This document shows, one piece after another, positions 1 to 6,395 of a stretch of DNA of 23,439 bases. How positions within the stretch are numbered: position 1 is the stretch's first letter; each line of letters begins with the position of its first letter. Below the pieces are notes generated by a model, which made no database searches, had not been told where the DNA came from, and saw only the letters and a list, made by a program, of their open reading frames with translations. The stretch is from JAKOQB01 sp036824465 (GTDB lineage: Bacteria; Pseudomonadota; Gammaproteobacteria; Burkholderiales; Burkholderiaceae_F), in contig DAITAC010000067.1 in the NCBI GenBank assembly GCA_036824465.1, positions 1 through 23,439 of the forward strand, given 5' to 3'. The translations under genes were made by a program, and so were the position numbers.

Positions 1-561
1 CGCGTAGATGAGCCGAGCGCGAAGATGGTTACGTGAATTGCCGTCCGAGAAGCGTTGATGGCCGGCCAGCCAGATCGCGGTGAAACGCTCACCCAGTCCC
101 TGCTCGAGGCTGGCGCCGATGAAATCGTAGGTGATGCCGTCGTCGATTCCGCGCTGCGTGTCAACCCAGTCGCGCGCGCCGATCACTTCGACACCGGTGC
201 TCTGCGTCAGTCGCGTCGACCACGTGGCATCGGCGACGAGCGTTGTGCGACTCGTCGCGCGCGCGACGCCGACATCGGCGGCAATGCCCGCTCCGGTCTG
301 GGCGTCGAGCTGGCGTACGCGTCCGAGCAGTCGTTGCCCGTCGCGCGACCAGTTGTCTTGCACGTAGTGATCGTTGCCGACGGAGATGCCCCAAAAGTCC
401 TGCGGGGACCGATAGATGGGCAGGTACCCGGCCGCAAAACGCGTGGCCGCGAAGCGGTCGGCATCGCGCGTGTGGGTCAGTTCGGTCGTCGCGGCAGACT
501 CCGCCTGCGCGATGCTGGCGCCTGCAAGAAACGCCGCCAGGGCGGCGCAACGACCGATCAT
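1..561 (-). CDS. Outer-membrane beta-barrel protein, C-terminus beyond window
   Basis: This reading frame starts at the ATG at 559-561 and stays open for 187 codons to the left edge, so it is partial. The N-terminus (MIGRCAALAAFLAGASIAQA) is a clear signal peptide with an AQA cleavage site. The rest alternates polar and hydrophobic residues with many aromatics (for example FWGISVGNDHYVQDNW and ARDWVDTQRG), as in transmembrane beta-strands. The start overlaps the glycosyltransferase stop by four bases (ATGA), so the two are probably translationally coupled. The pairing recalls E. coli yaiP (glycosyltransferase) with yaiO (outer-membrane protein), or the barrel region of PgaA. By inference it is an outer-membrane partner of a surface polysaccharide system. 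The exact family is not certain because the end is missing. Confidence 0.72.
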   Translation of the reverse strand, partial: MIGRCAALAAFLAGASIAQAESAATTELTHTRDADRFAATRFAAGYLPIYRSPQDFWGISVGNDHYVQDNWSRDGQRLLGRVRQLDAQTGAGIAADVGVARATSRTTLVADATWSTRLTQSTGVEVIGARDWVDTQRGIDDGITYDFIGASLEQGLGERFTAIWLAGHQRFSDGNSRNHLRARLIYA

Positions 562-1961
562 TTCGTTCCCCAGCTTCGACGCAAGTTCAGCAGTTCCGAA
601 GCGTAGCCGAGCACGCTGGCCGGTTGCAGAACGAGTGCGTAACCGAACGCATAGAGCAGGAAGCCGCCGATGTTTCGGCGCACGTGCAAACCCTGCGCAT
701 CGAACATCTTGCGGCCGACACCGAACATCAGCATATTAAGCAGCAACGCGGCCGGCAGCAGCGCGAGCGTCATCGGGCCAGCGATCAGGTAGTTGCCAAA
801 TGCGAGCGCGAGCACGATGCCGGGAATGAAACCGAGCGTGAATGCCAGGTCCGTCCACGGAAACAGCATGTTCCAGTAGATGAAGAACTGCGTCAGCCGC
901 GGTTTGCGCAGGATTTCCGGATGCTGACGAAGCGCTTCGAACACGCCACGCGCCCAGCGTCGACGCTGGTGGATGAACTGCAGCAGCGTGGTCGGCACGC
1001 GCGTGAAGCAGCATGCATCTTCCGCGTGACCGACGCGCCAGCCCCGCGCCAGCATCGCCCACGTCAGCACGATGTCCTCGCCGACACGTTCGGACCAGCC
1101 GCCGACTTCAAACAGCGCCTTGCGTTCATAAAGAGAGAACGCACCTTGCGCGACCAGCGTGCCCTGGTAGAGCGATTGCACGCGCTTGATGGCCGATATG
1201 CCGTGGAAGTAGTCCCACTCCTGCGCCTTCGTGACCCAGTTCTCACGCGAATTACGCACCAGCATCGTGCCTGCGACCGCGCGTGTGCCGAGCGGATCGC
1301 TCAGATAGCGCTCGACCAGATGCTGCAACGCCTCGTGGAACAGATACGAGTCTGCATCCAGCGTCACGACCAGATGATGCTCGGCGCGCATCAGTCCGGC
1401 GTTCAGGGCGCGCGCCTTGCCGCCATTGCCGGGCATCTGCACCAACTCGATCCGTGAGGCGCTGTTCTGGTCGCAGTACGCACGCACGCGCTCGACCGTG
1501 CGATCCCGCGAGCCGTCGTCAAGCACGATCACCTGCAATGGTGCCGGGTAGTTCTGCCGGTCGATCGATGTCAACGTGTCGTAGATCGAATCCTCTTCGT
1601 TGTAGGCGGCAATCAGGATCGTCAGTGCCGGATAGCGGATCGGAATCCGACGCGCCGGCCGGCGATCGAGCGCGAGACTCGTTGCGAGGAACGCGTTCAT
1701 GAATCCGGGGACCAACGCAATGCCTCCGACCAGGAAGATTGCCAGCGGCAAACCAAGTGCCGCCGCCAGATCCCCGAACCACGGCAGCGAAAGCCAGGCG
1801 GACAGCGCGCACCACAGCGATGCGGCGATCGTCGCGTAGACGAATTTGGCACGCACGGAAACGTAGAAAGCAAGGCGTTTTTGTTGCGACGCGGTAGGTC
1901 CCGCAATGAGAACCTGCGTTGGATCCGCCCGGGTCAGCAGACTCGCGTGTTCAATCTTCAT
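558..1961 (-). CDS. Processive family 2 glycosyltransferase, membrane-bound
   Basis: This 467-residue inner-membrane glycosyltransferase resembles PgaC/IcaA, NodC and YaiP and would use a nucleotide sugar on the cytoplasmic face to extend a polysaccharide. Two membrane segments lie near residues 40-60 and 68-90. The GT-A domain follows, with ILIAAYNEEDS (115-125), DDG (148-150), DAD (202-204), ED (295-296) and QRRRW (332-336), which is the D, D, D, QxxRW signature of processive enzymes. More membrane segments lie after residue 360. It is slightly longer than PgaC (about 440). The start ATG at 1959-1961 has no strong ribosome binding site. The next gene overlaps its stop by four bases and encodes an outer-membrane barrel, so export of a polymer is likely. 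No deacetylase or PgaD partner is visible. The sugar specificity cannot be read from the sequence. Confidence 0.88.
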   Translation of the reverse strand: MKIEHASLLTRADPTQVLIAGPTASQQKRLAFYVSVRAKFVYATIAASLWCALSAWLSLPWFGDLAAALGLPLAIFLVGGIALVPGFMNAFLATSLALDRRPARRIPIRYPALTILIAAYNEEDSIYDTLTSIDRQNYPAPLQVIVLDDGSRDRTVERVRAYCDQNSASRIELVQMPGNGGKARALNAGLMRAEHHLVVTLDADSYLFHEALQHLVERYLSDPLGTRAVAGTMLVRNSRENWVTKAQEWDYFHGISAIKRVQSLYQGTLVAQGAFSLYERKALFEVGGWSERVGEDIVLTWAMLARGWRVGHAEDACCFTRVPTTLLQFIHQRRRWARGVFEALRQHPEILRKPRLTQFFIYWNMLFPWTDLAFTLGFIPGIVLALAFGNYLIAGPMTLALLPAALLLNMLMFGVGRKMFDAQGLHVRRNIGGFLLYAFGYALVLQPASVLGYASELLNLRRSWGTK

Positions 1962-2053
1962 TCGGAATCTTGTTGTCTAAATCTCGCAATGCATTTTGTG
2001 AAAGTGAGCCCACGCTATAGAGAGCGGCAAAGCTCCACCTCCGATCGTTGCCG

Positions 2054-2086
2054 GCGGGATCATCCCGCGTTTACGGGATAATTATG
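2054..2086 (-). promoter_or_regulatory. Three alternating CGGGAT half-sites beside a CATAAT box
   Basis: GCGGGAT-C-ATCCCGC (2054-2068) is a perfect 7-bp-arm palindrome with one central base. A third half-site, CGGGAT (2074-2079), forms a second inverted repeat with the middle half-site across six bases. On the minus strand a CATAAT hexamer (2081-2086, five of six matches to TATAAT) lies just upstream of these sites and points toward the glycosyltransferase, about 120 bases away. No good -35 is visible. The arrangement fits a repressor site over a start region, but no regulator is linked to it. The rest of the 266-bp gap holds nothing else I can support. Confidence 0.35.
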
Positions 2087-2227
2087 GCTCCCTTAATAGC
2101 GGGTATGTGGGACGGCTTCGGAGTCTGCGGCGGTCGGTGGCCAAGCTCCGACAGATGGGATACGCCGCCTATGTGCGCCGCAACGCGCCAACGGCTCGGC
2201 CCGGGGCGGCCGCAGCAGACGGTTCTC

Positions 2228-2899
2228 TCAGGCCTTCGGCGGCTGACCGTAGGTCAGGAAGCGCGTGACGACGCGCGCCATTTCCTCATCGGGGAGGATG
2301 GGCGGTTCGCCGAGCGTGCATGCGTGCAAATAGGTTTGAGCGAGGTTTTCGACTTCGATTGCCAGTCTCAGCGCCGAGTGCAGCGAGGCTTCGCACGCAA
2401 TCACGCCGTGATGCGCCAGGAGGCAAGCCTTGCGGTCGACCAGCGCCTCCAGCGCATTGTTCGAAAGCGACTGCGTGCCAAAGGTTGCATAGCGCGCGCA
2501 GCGGATGTCCTTGCCGCCAGCAGCTGCAACCATGTAGTGAAAGGCGGGAATGCCGCGTCCATGAACCGCGAGCGCGGTCGCTGCGCGCGAATGCGTGTGG
2601 ACAATCGCATTTAATTCGCGCCGCGTGCGCAGGATGTCGTAATGAAAGCGCCATTCACTGCTGGGCACACTTGCGCCGATGCACTCGGCGTCGTCAAGGC
2701 GGACGAATACGACTTCGTCCGGCGTCAGTCGCGCGTACGGAATCCCGGTCGGGGTGATGAGGAACCCCTGCGCCGCTCCGCGCTGGCAACGCACCGACAC
2801 ATTGCCCGACTTGTTGACGTTGATCCCCGCCGCGTTCATCGCGCGAGCGGTCTCAATCAACGTGTCGCGCAAGGCGCGACTGTCTTCAAGCTCCGTCAT
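2228..2899 (-). CDS. Class II aldolase/adducin protein, probable methylthioribulose-1-phosphate aldolase
   Basis: This 223-residue protein has the FucA/RhaD/AraD zinc aldolase fold. Visible landmarks are NKSGNVSVR (29-37), the phosphate-binding loop region ITPTGIPY (48-55), SSEWRFH with the candidate catalytic Glu82, the zinc ligands in HTHS (His101 and His103), and AHHGV (His164 as the third ligand). Its start overlaps the mtnA stop by four bases, so both come from one transcript. In DHAP-shunt organisms such as Rhodospirillum rubrum and some E. coli, MtnA feeds a FucA-like aldolase (Ald2) that splits 5-methylthioribulose 1-phosphate into DHAP and methylthioacetaldehyde. That role is inferred from context. 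The alternative is MtnB dehydratase of the classical methionine salvage pathway, but the ITPTGIPY/SSEWRFH pattern looks more like aldolases. A fuculose-phosphate aldolase without the mtnA link is less likely. Confidence 0.82.
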   Translation of the reverse strand: MTELEDSRALRDTLIETARAMNAAGINVNKSGNVSVRCQRGAAQGFLITPTGIPYARLTPDEVVFVRLDDAECIGASVPSSEWRFHYDILRTRRELNAIVHTHSRAATALAVHGRGIPAFHYMVAAAGGKDIRCARYATFGTQSLSNNALEALVDRKACLLAHHGVIACEASLHSALRLAIEVENLAQTYLHACTLGEPPILPDEEMARVVTRFLTYGQPPKA

Positions 2900-3984
2900 G
2901 CAGCACTGCGCTCTGGAAAGAGCGCCGCGAGTCGTGCTGGTGGCGCGACACCGCGTTCGGTAATGATCCCCGTGACAAGGTGCGCCGGCGTGACGTCAAA
3001 CGCCGGATTGGCCACCGGCGTTTCTGCGCCCACGATCTCGACTTCGTGCACGGTGTTCCCGGCGCGGCCGCGCACGATGCGGACTTCGGCCCCGGACCGG
3101 TCTTCGATGGGAATTCCGTTCAATGCGTCGTCGATCGCCCAGTCGATTGTCGGCGATGGAACCGCCGCGTAAAAGGGGACGCCGCAATCGCGTGCAGCCA
3201 GCGCCTTCAGATATGTGCCGATCTTGTTGCAGACGTCGCCGCGGGCCGTCACGCGGTCGGCACCGACCATGACGAGATCGACGCGGCCATGCTGCATCAG
3301 ATGCCCACCGGCGTTATCAACGATCAGGGTATGCGGCACTCCGTGCGCCGCAAGCTCCCATGCCGTCAGCAGGCCCTGGTTGCGCGGCCGCGTCTCATCC
3401 ACCCACACATGCACAGGAGAGCCGGCATCATGTGCCTGGTAGATCGCGGACAACGCCGTGCCGTAGTCGACCGTGGCGATCCAGCCCGTATTGCAGTGGG
3501 TCAGCACGTTGACCGCTCGTCCGGTGCGCGCATGCATTTCGGCTATGAGTCGCGCGCCGTGCGCGCCGATCGCCCGATTCAGCATCACGTCTTCGTCCGC
3601 GATCTGGTCGGCCTCATGCCACGCGAGCTGCGCGCGATCGATCGGCGAGGCGGGCGCCAGCAACGCACGCACGCGATCGAGCGCCCAGCGCAGATTGACC
3701 GCGGTGGGGCGTGTCGCCAGCAAGTCGCGATACGACGCCTCGAGCGTGCTGTCCGACGGATCCGACTGCATCGCCAGTGCGACGCCGTACGCTGCAGCGA
3801 CACCGATCAAAGGCGCACCGCGCAGCCGCATCGACGTGATCGCATCGGCGACCGCCTTGCAGGTAATCAACTCGGCGGTCGCGAATTCGAACGGAAGCCG
3901 GGCCTGATCGACGATGGCGATCGATTTCTTCCCATCGCGAACGACGGACCAAATCGAGCGGTAGGCGACACCGTTGATTTTCAC
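2896..3984 (-). CDS. mtnA: S-methyl-5-thioribose-1-phosphate isomerase
   Basis: MtnA converts 5-methylthioribose 1-phosphate to 5-methylthioribulose 1-phosphate in salvage of methylthioadenosine. The 362 residues match the usual length of about 350. Family motifs are present: RGAPLIG (55-61), LTHCNTGW with the catalytic cysteine at 164, and MVGADRVTARGDVCNKIGT with the catalytic aspartate at 243. The C-terminal region ends with the typical PAFDVTPAHLVTGIITERG stretch. The start is GTG (3982-3984); no Shine-Dalgarno lies upstream and no nearby in-frame ATG offers a better start. A TACAAT box ends seven bases before the GTG, so the message may be leaderless. The gene overlaps the aldolase gene by four bases. 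No MTA phosphorylase, MTR kinase or later salvage gene is in the window. Confidence 0.95.
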   Translation of the reverse strand: MKINGVAYRSIWSVVRDGKKSIAIVDQARLPFEFATAELITCKAVADAITSMRLRGAPLIGVAAAYGVALAMQSDPSDSTLEASYRDLLATRPTAVNLRWALDRVRALLAPASPIDRAQLAWHEADQIADEDVMLNRAIGAHGARLIAEMHARTGRAVNVLTHCNTGWIATVDYGTALSAIYQAHDAGSPVHVWVDETRPRNQGLLTAWELAAHGVPHTLIVDNAGGHLMQHGRVDLVMVGADRVTARGDVCNKIGTYLKALAARDCGVPFYAAVPSPTIDWAIDDALNGIPIEDRSGAEVRIVRGRAGNTVHEVEIVGAETPVANPAFDVTPAHLVTGIITERGVAPPARLAALFPERSAA

Positions 3985-3991
3985 GCCGACG

Positions 3992-4020
3992 ATTGTAAGG
4001 AGGAGTGGCGTGCGTGTGCA
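3992..4020 (-). promoter_or_regulatory. Candidate sigma-70 promoter of mtnA, possibly leaderless
   Basis: On the minus strand TGCACA (4015-4020, four of six matches to TTGACA) and TACAAT (3992-3997, five of six matches to TATAAT) are 17 bases apart. Only seven bases separate the -10 box from the GTG start of mtnA, which is where transcription would begin. With no Shine-Dalgarno present, initiation on a leaderless mRNA is plausible. Confidence 0.38.
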
Positions 4021-4093
4021 CGCAGCAAGAACAGCGAGGCAAGCCGCCGCCTCAGGGGCAGCTTGCCATTTCGCCGTCAGCCCGGCGATCTAC

Positions 4094-4675
4094 TCAGAAG
4101 CGATAGGTGAGACCAAGCGAAATCAGGGCGATGTCAGAACTGAAGTCATCTCCCGCCGAAGTTTCGTTCTTCATCTTGAAGCGTTCGTACTCGAGGCGCA
4201 GGCCAAAGTTCTTCGTGAACTCATACCCCGCGCCCGCACCCCACGCGAAGCCGGTATGTCGTTGCGAATGGCTGAAGCTGCCCGACGATCCCGAGACTTC
4301 GGCTTTGCCCTTGATCGAAGCGACTCCGAGCTTCGCAAAGACGTTGAAGTTATCGAGTGGCGCCATCGCGACGCCATACAGTGCATATCCGTCGGCCTTG
4401 ATACTGGCGCTGAAGCTGCCGATATCCGCGTCCGATCCAGTGGCTCTTGCCTTGCCAAGATCAAAGTACGCGGCTTCAACGCCGAAGTTTGGCGCGAACA
4501 TGTAGCCGCCATAGACCTTGGCTCCGGTGTCCTTCTTATCGCAACTGGCCGTGCCCGCACAGTCGACCTTGAAGTCGGACTGGCCGACGCCAACGCCGAT
4601 ATACCCCTGTGCCATCACCGTAGACGAAAGCGCGCCTGCCGCGACGACGAGTGATGCAGCAATGAGTTCTTTCAT
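4094..4675 (-). CDS. Small outer-membrane beta-barrel protein (OmpA/OmpW-like)
   Basis: A 193-residue secreted protein. The signal peptide MKELIAASLVVAAGALSSTVMAQ is followed by the first strand, GYIGVGVGQSDFKVD. Amphipathic strands repeat through the protein (YGGYMFAPNFGVEAAYFD, GFAWGAGAGYEFTKNFGL) and it ends ISLGLTYRF, with the terminal phenylalanine that beta-barrels use for BAM recognition. The length fits an eight-stranded barrel. The start at 4673-4675 is chosen because a perfect AGGAGG lies four bases upstream and the signal peptide starts there; the frame is open for 25 more codons but these look non-coding. One CDCAGT-type cysteine pair near the N-terminus (VDCAGTASCDKKD) may form a loop disulfide. 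Similar proteins are often annotated as porin family or OmpA-like transmembrane domain; the substrate is unknown. Confidence 0.85.
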   Translation of the reverse strand: MKELIAASLVVAAGALSSTVMAQGYIGVGVGQSDFKVDCAGTASCDKKDTGAKVYGGYMFAPNFGVEAAYFDLGKARATGSDADIGSFSASIKADGYALYGVAMAPLDNFNVFAKLGVASIKGKAEVSGSSGSFSHSQRHTGFAWGAGAGYEFTKNFGLRLEYERFKMKNETSAGDDFSSDIALISLGLTYRF

Positions 4676-4679
4676 GCGA

Positions 4680-4685
4680 CCTCCT
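4680..4685 (-). promoter_or_regulatory. Strong ribosome binding site fixing the barrel-protein start
   Basis: AGGAGG on the minus strand, four bases before the ATG at 4673-4675. It decides against the longer frame that begins at 4750. Confidence 0.85.
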
Positions 4686-4824
4686 GTGTACAAACGTGTG
4701 CCCGAATACTTTCCCCTCGTGAACAAAGAATGGTGCTGAGCGCGGAACACTTGCAGTCAGAGGTCAAGATCGCAGTAGATCGTTGCGAAATAACATCGCA
4801 TTTGCGCGCGCAGTGCCGTGATCA

Positions 4825-5721
4825 TCAGGTCGCCGGTCGCAGCGACCGCTTAGTCGACGTCGCCAGAGCGATCAGGTTGCCGGCGACCGCGAGCACTACG
4901 CCCAGCAGCGTCAGCGCGGTCCAGTGAAACCCCTCAAAGAGCGATGAGACGATCAGCGCGACGATCGGCGTCATCACACCGACGTAGCTCGCGCGCGCCA
5001 CGCCGATTCGATGCACGAGCGCATAGAACGCACCAAACGCGAGGATCGAGCCGCCGATCACCAGGTAGCCGAACGAGGCAAGAAACGTTGCGCTCCAGGC
5101 TATCGAAAACGAACGGCCCGATGCGACGGCGAACAATGCAGTCGCCGCGCCACCATAGGACATCGCCCAGGTGAGCGGAGCCCAGCCGTGCACGTCAAGC
5201 TGGTGATAACGGGTCGCCGCCATCCCGGCCACGCTTGACAACAACACCGCGGCAAGCGTCAGCGCCGCGCCTGCCAGCAGCCCGTCGTTCGTTGAAACGC
5301 GCTCGAATTCGGGCAGGAAGATCAGCGCGATGCCAATCAACCCGAGCAAACCCCCGACCGCAACCCGGCGCGACATCGGTGTGCCAAACAGGGCACGCGC
5401 GAGCACCAGATTAAACAGGGGGGAGGCGGCGTAACCGACCGCAACCAGGCCCGAGACGATGAACCGTTCCGCGTGATAGATGAATACATAGCTGACGCAG
5501 AAACCGGCCAGTCCCTGTACGGCAAACAACGCATGCAACCGCGGTGGAAAGTGCAGACCGACACCGCGCCAGCGACAGTACATCCACAGCAGCGCAGCAG
5601 CGCACAGGAATCGCAGCGCCACCCCTGTTTCAGGCGCCAGCGCGTCAAGTTGGAACTTGATTCCGATCCACGTTGTGCCCCAGATCAGCGCGCACGCGGC
5701 ATATAGCAGAGCGATGTTCAC
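4825..5721 (-). CDS. EamA/DMT-superfamily transporter
   Basis: A 298-residue integral membrane protein with about ten hydrophobic segments in two EamA repeats, typical of drug/metabolite transporters such as RhaT, YdcZ and PecM relatives. The N-terminus has the characteristic ALIWGTTWIGIKF stretch with a charged residue after the first helix, and LAPETGVALRFLCAAALL matches the second helix of EamA proteins. The second repeat is recognisable in PLTWAMSYGGAATAL and PIVALIVSSLFEGFHWT. The start is GTG at 5719-5721; no ribosome binding site is evident, and the nearby ATG six bases upstream is out of frame. It lies 150 bases from the barrel gene and 78 bases from the DksA-like gene, so operon membership is unclear. 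The substrate (amino acid, metabolite or drug export) cannot be predicted. Confidence 0.9.
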   Translation of the reverse strand: MNIALLYAACALIWGTTWIGIKFQLDALAPETGVALRFLCAAALLWMYCRWRGVGLHFPPRLHALFAVQGLAGFCVSYVFIYHAERFIVSGLVAVGYAASPLFNLVLARALFGTPMSRRVAVGGLLGLIGIALIFLPEFERVSTNDGLLAGAALTLAAVLLSSVAGMAATRYHQLDVHGWAPLTWAMSYGGAATALFAVASGRSFSIAWSATFLASFGYLVIGGSILAFGAFYALVHRIGVARASYVGVMTPIVALIVSSLFEGFHWTALTLLGVVLAVAGNLIALATSTKRSLRPAT

Positions 5722-5759
5722 GCGGGCATTGTCGCTGAACCCTCTTGGAGGATGCCTAC

Positions 5760-5779
5760 CCCGGCCGGCGGGAGCCGGG
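5760..5779 (-). terminator. Weak hairpin between dksA-like gene and transporter
   Basis: CCCGGC (5760-5765) and GCCGGG (5774-5779) form a 6-bp stem with an 8-base loop in the 78-bp gap. No T-run follows on the minus strand, so a terminator function is doubtful. Confidence 0.2.
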
Positions 5780-5799
5780 CATTTTGAAGGCCTTGAGAG

Positions 5800-6192
5800 T
5801 CAGGTACGCACGCCGGGTCGGCGTTCGAAGAATTCCTGGCATGCCGCGCACCTCAATGCCGCCGGGTAGGCGTGCAACCGGGGCAGCGCGATGGTTTCAT
5901 CGCAATCGATGCAGACGCCGTAGGATCCGACTTCGATGCGTTTGAGCGCGGCGTCAATGCGATCAAGTTCCGCGGCGTTGCGCGACAGGTGTACGAGGTC
6001 GGCGGAACGCTGGGTCTCCGCGGCCGCGTCGTCGTCGGTTTCGGCTGCGCGCTGCGGCAATCCTGCTTCATTGCGTCGGTCTTCATCCTGACCGTGCAGG
6101 CGGGCGTCGACCGCGGCCGTGATGCGCGCGCGCAACTGAAGCAGTTGCTGGCGAAGTTCGTTCATTTGTTCGCGCGTGATCGCAGGTTCCAT
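5800..6192 (-). CDS. DksA/TraR-family zinc-finger regulator
   Basis: This 130-residue protein has an N-terminal coiled-coil region (about residues 5-85) and a C4 zinc finger, CIDC (94-97) and CAAC (115-118). The four cysteines sit exactly 20 positions earlier than those of E. coli DksA (114, 117, 135, 138). The same offset places E51, D54 and A56 on DksA residues D71, D74 and A76, which reach the RNA polymerase active site at the coiled-coil tip. The protein is therefore a shortened DksA-like factor, probably acting through the secondary channel of RNA polymerase, with Glu in place of the first tip Asp. It could instead be a DksA paralogue or a YbiI-like protein with another target. The ATG is preceded by a GAG-type weak ribosome binding site. 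It is divergent from the acetyltransferase gene across a 203-bp gap in which I see no convincing promoter. Confidence 0.88.
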   Translation of the reverse strand: MEPAITREQMNELRQQLLQLRARITAAVDARLHGQDEDRRNEAGLPQRAAETDDDAAAETQRSADLVHLSRNAAELDRIDAALKRIEVGSYGVCIDCDETIALPRLHAYPAALRCAACQEFFERRPGVRT

Positions 6193-6395
6193 CGTTTTCT
6201 CGTGGTTTTTTGCACTTTCGCGCGGCGGAATGCACCATCAAGCAGCAGTCAGGCTACGCAGCCGTTGCGAAATGCGATTGATCGGCATCAAACCGGAGGG
6301 GTCGCTCTATCGCTGCGCTTGGCGCCGCCTCATGCGCGGGGTAGTGTGAGGCATTAGACGGCCATGTGCGCGTGAACCGCGCATCAACAAACTCA

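Noticed and set aside
243..1457. 404-codon plus-strand frame opposite the glycosyltransferase
   Set aside because: Low-complexity Arg/His/Gln-rich shadow; the minus strand carries the real gene with catalytic motifs.
6193..6395. Promoters in the dksA-like/acetyltransferase divergent gap
   Set aside because: A promoter must be present, but no pair of hexamers with acceptable spacing stood out, so none is listed.
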